Positions 1-5,406 of a stretch of 7,461 nucleotides of DNA are shown piece by piece (the first letter of the stretch is position 1; each line of letters opens with the position of its first letter). The translations under genes and the position numbers were made by a program. The stretch comes from CAZAYB01 sp964489215 (lineage in GTDB: Bacteria > Planctomycetota > Phycisphaerae > Sedimentisphaerales > Anaerohalosphaeraceae): the NCBI GenBank assembly GCA_964489215.1, contig CAZAYB010000157.1, positions 1 through 7,461 on the forward strand. The letters run 5' to 3'. The notes under the pieces were generated by a model. The model was not told the DNA's origin. It saw nothing but the letters and a program-made list of their open reading frames with translations, and made no database searches.

Positions 1-732
1 GAGCAGTTTAATCGGGCTATGGAAATTAATGATGAGATAGTCGATGCTTATATAGGTTTGGCAATTGCTCAGGAAAAGGCAGGCCAGACCGATGATTCTT
101 ATAAGACATTGTCGCTTGCTTCGGCAATTCAGCAAAACAGTACGCTGCTTTTCAGTCAAACAGCGGTTTTACATCTGGAAACGACCGTCAAGGACGAATC
201 ACCGGACCAGGCAGAGAGTATACTAAAAAATCAGCAGCCAGGTGAACTGATTGAAGAGGTCGTAAAAGCTCATCAGATACAGATGAAAAATTCACCAAAA
301 AGCCCGGATATACATTACAAATTCGGGCTTTTGATGATGATCATAGGAGATAATGAACAGGCCATAAGGTCATTTGAAAACTCACTGCAGTTAAATCCGA
401 CTCACCACAGGGTCAGATGCAAACTGGCACTTTGCCTTTATGAAACCGGCCAGCAAAAAGCAGCTATCGAAACACTTTCTGAACCAACCGGACTGGATGC
501 TCAGGTAATCAATCTGCATTACCAGACTGCAATTCTATACTGTGACAAACGAAAATTTGCCGAAGCATTATGCAACCTTGAAAGCACAATGAAAAACAAC
601 CTGACAGAACCTGATGCGTTAGTGAATATCGAGGTTGTACTTGAAAATCTTGGTCTGGTTGACAGGGCACACGCAACCTGGGACAGACTTACCGAAGCTG
701 CAAGAAATGCAATCAGTGTACGTTACGAATAA
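1..732 (+). CDS. TPR-repeat protein, C-terminal part (start off the left edge)
   Basis: The frame is open from the first base, and the residues before the first ATG (position 19), EQFNRA, already look like the second helix of a TPR unit. The true start is therefore upstream and 243 residues are visible. TPR-like helical pairs are seen at about residues 1-33 (partial), 102-135, 136-168, 169-201 and 203-236. The clearest is 102-135, with the pattern Y-x-x-G-x-x-x-x-x-x-G-x-x-x-x-A-x-x-x-F-x-x-x-L-x-x-x-P. Residues 65-100 are less regular and may be a divergent unit or linker. No signal peptide, membrane segment or catalytic motif is visible in this part. TPR arrays are protein-binding scaffolds; the partner cannot be inferred. 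A PilF/PilW-like pilus role is conceivable because pil genes lie 2.4 kb downstream, but two unrelated genes intervene. Confident as a TPR protein, not as to role. Confidence 0.85.
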   Translation, partial: EQFNRAMEINDEIVDAYIGLAIAQEKAGQTDDSYKTLSLASAIQQNSTLLFSQTAVLHLETTVKDESPDQAESILKNQQPGELIEEVVKAHQIQMKNSPKSPDIHYKFGLLMMIIGDNEQAIRSFENSLQLNPTHHRVRCKLALCLYETGQQKAAIETLSEPTGLDAQVINLHYQTAILYCDKRKFAEALCNLESTMKNNLTEPDALVNIEVVLENLGLVDRAHATWDRLTEAARNAISVRYE

Positions 733-1072
733 AAGCACGCCTGATTTCTTATTATCCAGCTAATATTAAGCCAACAGGGGCGGTTTGTATAATTTAATGG
801 CATAACCATGTTATTTACAGCAGTTTAACTCCCCGGCTTTTTGAACAGCTGAATGTAACATAACATATATTATCGGCCCAGGCGGGGCGGTCCAGTCTGA
901 AATTTTCACTCGGTCAAAACCCTAAGTTGTTGAAAATAAGTATGTTATCCAGAAAGCCGTTAAACATACCTCCTTATTCTCAAGTGCCTAATATTTTTGG
1001 TTTATTTTACCGTTTTTTCAGATTATTATTAAGGCCTGATGAGCAAAATATTTTATTAACGTGGAGAGATTT
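733..1072. other. Intergenic region, weak promoter candidates only
   Basis: About 340 bases between the TPR gene and the nitroreductase, with no convincing gene. A perfect TATAAT occurs at 788-793, but the best -35 partner (TTAAGC, 766-771) is poor. Just downstream lies a 5-bp inverted repeat ATAAC-CAT-GTTAT (802-814). The heptamer ATGTTAT occurs at 808-814 and 942-948 and its complement ATAACAT at 860-866, which could be operator half-sites or AT-rich chance. A second, weak promoter candidate nearer the gene is TTGGTT (997-1002) with GATTAT (1021-1026), spacer 18. A GC-rich patch at about 874-893 shows no clean hairpin, and I see no intrinsic terminator for the TPR gene. Confidence 0.4.
1063..1068 (+). 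promoter_or_regulatory. Ribosome binding site that sets the nitroreductase start
   Basis: GGAGAG lies 4 bases before the ATG at 1073 (GGAG with 6-base spacing). An upstream in-frame GTG at 1061 overlaps this site and has no ribosome binding site of its own, so ATG 1073 is the preferred start. Confidence 0.7.
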
Positions 1073-1657
1073 ATGGATTTTCGAGAAGTTGTCAATAAAC
1101 GCCGAAGTGTCAGAATTTTTACTAATAAAAAAATCGCCCGACAGGATTTAATTGATATGATTGACTGTGCCCGTCGTGCACCGTCGGCCGCCAACAAACA
1201 GCCGCTCGAATACATAATTGTACTTGATGATCAGAGCTGCGAAAAGATTTTCGAATGTCTTGCCTGGGCAGCTTATGTCACTCCAAAACGCAACCCCCCT
1301 TCCGGCCGGCGACCCACAGCTTATGTCATAGTTTTAATCAATAATAATATTTCAGCCGGTGATATTGCTAAATCAGATGCAGGTGCCGCCATCGAAAATA
1401 TTCTTTTAGCTGCTGCGGATAAAGGTATCGGCAGCTGCTGGCTGGGTTCTGTAGACCGTGAAAAAATTTCAACTATTATGGCTATTCCAGATAATTATAG
1501 TATCGATTCAGTTCTGGCGTTAGGTTATCCAGATGAGTCTCCTGTAATGGAAGAAACACAGAATCAGATCAAATATTATCTTGATGATAATGACACACTT
1601 CATGTTCCTAAAAGAAGCATTGACCGAATTTTGCATGAAGAAAAATTTCAGGCATAA
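1073..1657 (+). CDS. Nitroreductase-family FMN oxidoreductase
   Basis: A 194-residue protein, within the usual length of compact nitroreductases. Members are FMN-dependent, usually homodimeric, cytoplasmic enzymes that use NAD(P)H to reduce nitroaromatics, quinones, flavins or other acceptors; the physiological substrate here is unknown. Visible family marks in order: the N-terminal FMN-phosphate motif RRSVRIF (10-16), APSAANKQP (36-44), the GAAIENILLAAADKGIGSCW segment (104-123) that packs on the flavin, LGYPDE (150-155), and a C-terminal PKRSIDRILHEE (179-190) typical of subfamilies ending in a conserved helix. Cys122 sits in the GSCW position common in the family. No signal peptide or ferredoxin domain is seen. 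Start chosen at ATG 1073 because of the GGAGAG site before it. gpsA follows 69 bases later, so the two may share a transcript. Family assignment is firm; subfamily and substrate are not. Confidence 0.9.
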   Translation: MDFREVVNKRRSVRIFTNKKIARQDLIDMIDCARRAPSAANKQPLEYIIVLDDQSCEKIFECLAWAAYVTPKRNPPSGRRPTAYVIVLINNNISAGDIAKSDAGAAIENILLAAADKGIGSCWLGSVDREKISTIMAIPDNYSIDSVLALGYPDESPVMEETQNQIKYYLDDNDTLHVPKRSIDRILHEEKFQA

Positions 1658-1692
1658 ATTGATTCTCCTTTTTTTCATCTTTATTTATGCCT
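1650..1692 (+). repeat. 10-bp inverted repeat spanning the nitroreductase stop codon
   Basis: The arm AGGCATAAAT (1650-1659) is perfectly complementary to ATTTATGCCT (1683-1692), with a 23-base pyrimidine-rich loop. The left arm contains the TAA stop of the nitroreductase gene (1655-1657). The stem is AT-rich, the loop long, and no strong U tract follows, so it is a poor canonical terminator. It could be a weak attenuator or an mRNA-stabilising structure between the two genes. Confidence 0.4.
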
Positions 1693-1726
1693 TGCAATCA
1701 CAATTGTTTTGCTATTTAATACCGAC

Positions 1727-2722
1727 ATGTTCAGAAAAGTGTCGATAATTGGTAATGGCGGTATGGGTACAGCTTGCGCCTCTATCCTGTCTCAAAGACA
1801 GGTTGAGGTAAGTGTCTGGGGTTATGATACAAATGAGGTACGGGGCATCATTGACGCTCAGGAGAATATTTATTATTTGCCGGGCCATAAGCTGCCTGCA
1901 GATATACAGTTTACATCAGAAGACAATATCGCGATGGACCAGGCCGATTTGATAGTTAACGCAGTACCTTGCCAGTTTGTTCGAAAAACATGGCAGAGAC
2001 TGCGGGAATATGTTCCGGAAAACATCCCCATTGTAAGCGTCACCAAAGGTTTTGAAAACAAAACTCTCCAAAGGCCCACAGAGATTTTAAATGAAGTAAT
2101 TTCAGACCCCCGCAGTTATGCGGTATTAAGCGGCCCTACCATAGCAGATGAGTTAATGTGTAATTTGCCAGCCACAATTACCTGTGCAAGCGGCGACCAT
2201 CAACTTGCAGAGAAAATTCAGCAGACATTTTCGACCGATTGGTTCAGGGTTTATACCAACACTGATATGGTGGGTGTTGAGTTTTGCGGAGCAGTAAAAA
2301 ATGTTATAGCAATTGCCGCCGGAATAATAGACGGTATCCAGGCAGGTTGTAATGCTAAGGCTGCCCTTGTTACCAGAGGGCTTGCAGAGATGCGAAGGCT
2401 TGGAATTAAAATGGGTGCCGATGAATTTACCTTCTCCGGTTTGTCCGGTCTGGGCGACCTTATAACAACTTGCGTTTCCTCACATGGCAGGAACAGGTCT
2501 TTCGGCGAGGCTATTGGTAAAGGCAAATCCGCAAAGGAAGCACTCGGCAAAACGAAAAGCGTTGTGGAAGGAGCTGCAAGCTGTGAATCAGTTATGGGGC
2601 TGGCAGAAAAATACGATGTCGAAATGCCGATAACCAGAGCTGTTTACAGATTGATAAATGACAAGGTAAATGTAGACCAGGCAATTTATGACCTGATGAC
2701 AAGAAAGCTTAAAGAAGAATAA
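1727..2722 (+). CDS. gpsA: Glycerol-3-phosphate dehydrogenase [NAD(P)+], GpsA
   Basis: A 331-residue cytoplasmic enzyme that reduces dihydroxyacetone phosphate to sn-glycerol 3-phosphate, the backbone precursor of phospholipids. The N-terminal Rossmann domain opens with GNGGMG (9-14, GxGxxG). Further family motifs are YLPG (50-53), SVTKG with Lys107 (104-108), LSGPTIADE (134-142), the substrate-site segment CGAVKNVIAIAAGI (187-200) with catalytic Lys191, TRGLAEM (216-222), GLSGLGD ending in Asp244 (238-244), and GRNR with Arg255-Asn256. The spacing matches E. coli GpsA (Lys192, Asp245, Arg256, Asn257) to within one residue. ATG 1727 is chosen because it places the GxGxxG eight residues in, as is usual. 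An in-frame TTG at 1709 would add six residues; neither start has a clear ribosome binding site. The canonical GG before ALKN is CG here, a mild change. Confidence 0.96.
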   Translation: MFRKVSIIGNGGMGTACASILSQRQVEVSVWGYDTNEVRGIIDAQENIYYLPGHKLPADIQFTSEDNIAMDQADLIVNAVPCQFVRKTWQRLREYVPENIPIVSVTKGFENKTLQRPTEILNEVISDPRSYAVLSGPTIADELMCNLPATITCASGDHQLAEKIQQTFSTDWFRVYTNTDMVGVEFCGAVKNVIAIAAGIIDGIQAGCNAKAALVTRGLAEMRRLGIKMGADEFTFSGLSGLGDLITTCVSSHGRNRSFGEAIGKGKSAKEALGKTKSVVEGAASCESVMGLAEKYDVEMPITRAVYRLINDKVNVDQAIYDLMTRKLKEE

Positions 2723-2807
2723 AGGGCAGCTCTAATAATTGTTTTTTCAGACATTTCACAGCAAAAACCGAGCATAAATTACCTTAAAATTCAGCGTTGA
2801 TTATAGG

Positions 2808-2818
2808 ACCGCTGCGGT
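2808..2818. repeat. Short palindrome ACCGC-T-GCGGT
   Basis: A perfect 5-bp inverted repeat with a one-base centre, about 100 bases upstream of the predicted pil promoter -35. It could be a regulator half-site pair. CCGCT recurs at 2836-2840 and 2865-2869 without the inverted partner. Function unknown; chance is possible. Confidence 0.3.
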
Positions 2819-2920
2819 TAATTTACATTTTTATCCCGCTAAGTTTTTATATATATAAATATTACCGCTGACAAGTTATGGGACCAGTAAATGGGGGTTT
2901 AACAGGTTAATCGCAGGTAA

Positions 2921-2949
2921 TTGACCAATACGCTGTAATTTATTATATT
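2921..2949 (+). promoter_or_regulatory. Predicted sigma-70-type promoter of the pil operon
   Basis: TTGACC (2921-2926) and TATATT (2944-2949) each match the consensus at 5 of 6 positions and are separated by exactly 17 bases. The predicted transcription start is about 2955-2957, giving a leader of about 170 nt before pilM. This is the best promoter-like match I found in the window. It is inferred from sequence only. Confidence 0.55.
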
Positions 2950-2956
2950 TTATTAC

Positions 2957-2998
2957 AGAAGCGAGCTTTAACACATTCACACGGGGGTGACTGCTTCT
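2957..2998 (+). promoter_or_regulatory. Stem-loop at the predicted 5' end of the pil transcript
   Basis: AGAAGC (2957-2962) pairs with GCTTCT (2993-2998). Inside it TCAC (2977-2980) pairs with GTGA (2987-2990) around the loop ACGGGG. The outer stem begins almost exactly at the predicted transcription start, an arrangement typical of 5' hairpins that protect mRNA or belong to a structured leader. No known riboswitch class was recognised. Confidence 0.35.
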
Positions 2999-3056
2999 AA
3001 TGCAGCAGATGATATATGACGACTTTAGAGTAAGCCAAATATCGGCATGATTGATA

Positions 3057-3079
3057 TTGCGCATCAAGAGTTGCGCATC
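3057..3079 (+). repeat. Direct repeat TTGCGCATC x2 with self-complementary cores
   Basis: TTGCGCATC occurs at 3057-3065 and 3071-3079, a 14-base period. Each copy contains the palindrome TGCGCA, so the copies can pair with each other as a 6-bp hairpin with an 8-base loop (3058-3063 with 3072-3077). A competing hairpin is TTGAT (3051-3055) with ATCAA (3063-3067), and CGGCAT (3043-3048) can pair with ATGCCG (3085-3090). This could be an operator or an RNA switch element; it ends 47 bases before the pilM start. Confidence 0.4.
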
Positions 3080-3126
3080 GGAAAATGCCGGGTGTTATGT
3101 TAAGTTACACTGACCAGGGATGAGTA

Positions 3127-4089
3127 ATGATAGCATTTAAGAAAAAAAAGTTAATGCCAGTAGGTATAGATATCTGCGGCGATTTCATTAAGATGGTCCA
3201 GCTGGGATACGGCTCCGATGGAATAATTCTGCAAAGTGCCGCTTATGAGCAAAAGCCAGCCGATATTGATTTTCAAAGCGCCGATTGGCAAAGATGGGCT
3301 GCAAAGAACATCAAAGAATTAATCAGTAAGGGCAGGTTTAAGGGCAAGGAGATAATAACGGCCATGCCAGCTGAAAACCTCTTTATTGAACAGGTCAAAA
3401 TGCCAAAATCATCTTCCGGTGCTCTGAATAAGGAAGTGATAACTGCGGTAAAGGACAGACTGCCATTTGACGCAACTGACGCGATGGTTGGACATGTGGT
3501 TACAGAGACGGGCTCAGATAACGGACACATTGATGTCATTGTCATGGCTGCACCAAGGCAGAAGGTAAACCGCAACCTGGCTGTATTTGAAAAAGCAGGA
3601 CTTATAATAAAAGGCATGAATGTATGGCCAATTGCTCTTACTGCAAGCTATGTAAACTTTTTCGGAAGACGTCAAAGCGACCTGAATACTATCGCCCTGC
3701 TTATAGATGTCGGGGCTAACTCCAGCAATATTGTCATCTGCAGGCACAAAGAACTGCTTTTCGCAAGAACAATAGCGATTGGCTATCAGCAGATCCAAAA
3801 CGGTGAAAATCCTGAGAAGCTTACAAATGAGACTCTTGCGTGCTGGAGATTTTTTGATACAGCTACGCACGGAATGCATGTTGAAAGGATCGTTTTCCTT
3901 TCGAGCCAGGCCATAGAAAAAAGCATCTGCGAGGAAGTTGCCAAACTTGCCAAACAAATGCAGGTTCCTGCCCAGATCGGCGATGTCCTGGCCGCGGTTG
4001 AAAATGATAACGCCAATATGGACTTTGAAAGGAGAGACTCTCAGATCGACTGGGCGACCTCCTTTGGTTTATCTTTACTTGGAAAATAA
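3127..4089 (+). CDS. pilM: Type IV pilus assembly protein PilM (actin-like), divergent
   Basis: A 320-residue cytoplasmic protein of the PilM/FtsA-type actin fold, slightly shorter than the usual 350 or so. Known PilM binds ATP and the N-terminal peptide of PilN, tying the inner-membrane complex to the cytoplasm. Visible here: the N-terminal phosphate-1 strand-turn VGIDICGDFIKMVQL (12-26), EIITAMPAENLFIEQVKMP (75-93), and phosphate-2 LIDVGANSSNIVI (192-204) followed by FARTIAIG (212-219). In many family members the last segment ends in GG and a later strand carries another GG that holds the adenosine. Here these read IGYQQ (218-222) and FLSSQA (257-262), so nucleotide binding may be altered. 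The protein ends with DWATSFGLSLLGK, the usual PilM tail position. ATG 3127 follows AGGGA (3116-3120) by 6 bases. First gene of the operon, with pilN 34 bases downstream. The assignment is supported by the N-O genes after it. Confidence 0.87.
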   Translation: MIAFKKKKLMPVGIDICGDFIKMVQLGYGSDGIILQSAAYEQKPADIDFQSADWQRWAAKNIKELISKGRFKGKEIITAMPAENLFIEQVKMPKSSSGALNKEVITAVKDRLPFDATDAMVGHVVTETGSDNGHIDVIVMAAPRQKVNRNLAVFEKAGLIIKGMNVWPIALTASYVNFFGRRQSDLNTIALLIDVGANSSNIVICRHKELLFARTIAIGYQQIQNGENPEKLTNETLACWRFFDTATHGMHVERIVFLSSQAIEKSICEEVAKLAKQMQVPAQIGDVLAAVENDNANMDFERRDSQIDWATSFGLSLLGK

Positions 4090-4123
4090 TGACTGAACTT
4101 AATATTTTTTGACAGGGTAAAAA

Positions 4124-4831
4124 ATGAGTAATGTTGATTTTGTACCAGATGATTATATTCAAAGAAAGGAATCTAACCGGGCAAACTTTCTTTGCCTTTT
4201 CCTTTTTGGCCTGATCATGGCAGGTATCGGAGCGACTTTTTCCGTTATCAAGGTTCGTCAAAATAAAGTTGCTCAGCAGTTAAGAGCTGTTGAAGCAAAG
4301 ATGAAAAGTGCTCAAAGCCAGATACAGCAGCTTGAAGAGCTTCAGAAAAAGAAAGACGAAATGATGCAGACCGCAGCGGTAACTTCGAGCCTTATGGAAA
4401 ATGTGCCAAGAACAATATTGCTTGCCGAGCTGACCAATACGCTGCCTGGCAATGTTTCCCTGCTGGAACTTAAAATGAAAAGTGAGGAACCCAGACAGAC
4501 CAGGTCGTTTGCAAAGACTAATCAGTATGCCAATGCAAAACAGGCAGCCCAAAACGCATCTGCCGCTCAGGTACCAAAGGAAAAACTATTGGTTACAAAA
4601 ATAGAAATTCACGGCATAGCCCCCAGTGATATCGAGGTAGCGTCATATATCGCTCAGCTTACAAATTCGATGCTTCTAAAAGAGGTCGCATTGGTAGAGT
4701 CACGCGAGCACAGAAGCAGAGAAGATGACGAAGAGTTTAGAGAATTTAAGCTTACCGCAATGCTCAATGGTGATATACAGTTGACAAAACAGGAAATTGA
4801 ATCTATTCGCGAAAAAGCGGCAAACCTATAA
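4124..4831 (+). CDS. pilN: PilN-like type IV pilus inner-membrane protein
   Basis: A 235-residue bitopic protein. The N-terminus VDFVPDDYIQRK (4-15) corresponds to the cytoplasmic INLLP-type peptide by which PilN docks onto PilM. One membrane segment follows (about 21-43), then a Gln/Lys/Glu-rich coiled coil (about 46-83). The periplasmic part looks like the split ferredoxin-like fold of PilN: ILLAELTNTLPGNVSLLELKM (98-118), a low-complexity Ala/Gln/Asn linker (about 119-153), then VTKIEIHGIAPSDIEVASYI (157-176) and a basic/acidic loop before FREFKLTAML (205-214). Length is a little above typical PilN, mainly because of the linker. AGGG (4114-4117) sits 6 bases before the ATG. Its position between pilM and pilO supports the call; a GspL-type partner is the alternative if this is a secretion system. 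Confidence 0.85.
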   Translation: MSNVDFVPDDYIQRKESNRANFLCLFLFGLIMAGIGATFSVIKVRQNKVAQQLRAVEAKMKSAQSQIQQLEELQKKKDEMMQTAAVTSSLMENVPRTILLAELTNTLPGNVSLLELKMKSEEPRQTRSFAKTNQYANAKQAAQNASAAQVPKEKLLVTKIEIHGIAPSDIEVASYIAQLTNSMLLKEVALVESREHRSREDDEEFREFKLTAMLNGDIQLTKQEIESIREKAANL

Positions 4832-4847
4832 TTGAAAGGGTTTATCG

Positions 4848-5381
4848 ATGTCAGGTAATTTAAGAAAAATCATTCTCTTTTTAGTACTGATTGCCATCAG
4901 TTATGTTTCTTATGTATATATGATAAAGCCAGCTAATGAGAACCTCAAAGAGCAAAGAGCCCTGGTTGAGCAAAAGAAAGCCAAGCTTGCAGAGCTCGAA
5001 CGTGCCAAAGCCGCCGCGGAGGATCTTAGCAAACAGCTAAAACAGCTTGAAGAAGCGATCAAGTTTTTCGAAAGCAAGCTGCCCCATACCAGCCAGATTC
5101 ATACCGTTCTGGAAAACGTAACACTTATAGCACAGAAACACGGCCTGACACCAAAGACAATCAGAACCCTCAATCTCAAACAAAACAGCGGTTACATAGA
5201 ACAGCCTTTGGAAATGGAACTGAACGGAAACTTCAATTCGTACTATTCATTTCTGCTTGAACTTGAAAAACTCGACCGAATAACAAAGATACGTGAGCTC
5301 AAGCTCAAAAAAATGCCCAAATCTGACGGTTTTGCAGAAGCGGATTTTGTCGTAAGTATTTTCTTTCAGGGCAGAGTATAA
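4848..5381 (+). CDS. pilO: PilO-like type IV pilus inner-membrane protein
   Basis: A 177-residue bitopic protein, near the usual PilO length. It has a short basic cytoplasmic N-terminus, one membrane segment (about 7-26, KIILFLVLIAISYVSYVYMI), a periplasmic coiled coil (about 30-77, with Leu/Ala heptad-like spacing), and a C-terminal ferredoxin-like domain. The last contains the characteristic run LEMELNGNFNSYYSFLLELE (121-140) followed by KLDRITKIRELKLKK (141-155). This matches the pattern of a beta strand, a helix around FLxxLExLxRI, and a second strand. PilO forms a heterodimer with PilN and contacts PilP; here it would link the platform to the protein encoded next. AAGGG (4836-4840) lies 7 bases before the ATG, and only 16 bases separate it from pilN. 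GspM is the type II secretion counterpart and cannot be fully excluded. Confidence 0.88.
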   Translation: MSGNLRKIILFLVLIAISYVSYVYMIKPANENLKEQRALVEQKKAKLAELERAKAAAEDLSKQLKQLEEAIKFFESKLPHTSQIHTVLENVTLIAQKHGLTPKTIRTLNLKQNSGYIEQPLEMELNGNFNSYYSFLLELEKLDRITKIRELKLKKMPKSDGFAEADFVVSIFFQGRV

Positions 5382-5406
5382 ATAACTTAAATGCAGGAGT
5401 ATTACC

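Larger units (their letters stand above)
2723..3126. other. 404-base intergenic region with pil operon promoter and leader
   Basis: No credible gene. The first part (2723-2900) is AT-rich and holds an 11-base odd palindrome ACCGC-T-GCGGT (2808-2818) and two further CCGCT copies (2836-2840, 2865-2869), roughly 27-29 bases apart. No GC-rich hairpin with a U tract follows gpsA, so a terminator is not evident. The second part carries a strong sigma-70-type promoter (2921-2949) and a leader with several potential hairpins (2957-3126), listed separately. I looked for cyclic-di-GMP riboswitch features, since pilus genes often carry them, and did not recognise any. Confidence 0.6.

Noticed and set aside
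856..865. TAACATAACA, whose complement recurs at 3093-3102 in the pilM leader
   Set aside because: A shared AT-rich 10-mer between two sites is expected several times by chance in a window this size.
927..1151. 74-codon open frame on the + strand
   Set aside because: It overlaps the nitroreductase start in another frame, has no ribosome binding site and shows no recognisable protein pattern.
2723..2760. Possible intrinsic terminator after gpsA (T-run at 2742-2748)
   Set aside because: A run of T is present but no stable GC-rich hairpin precedes it.
2876..3067. 63-codon open frame on the - strand in the gpsA-pilM gap
   Set aside because: TTG start, no ribosome binding site, unusual Cys-rich composition, and it runs through the predicted promoter and leader of pilM.
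3120..3140. ATG at 3120 opening a six-codon frame (MSNDSI) across the pilM start
   Set aside because: The AGGG of the ribosome binding site abuts this ATG with no spacing, so it is unlikely to be used; ATG 3127 fits.
3514..3957. 147-codon open frame on the - strand within pilM
   Set aside because: Shadow of pilM, which has clear family motifs and a good ribosome binding site.
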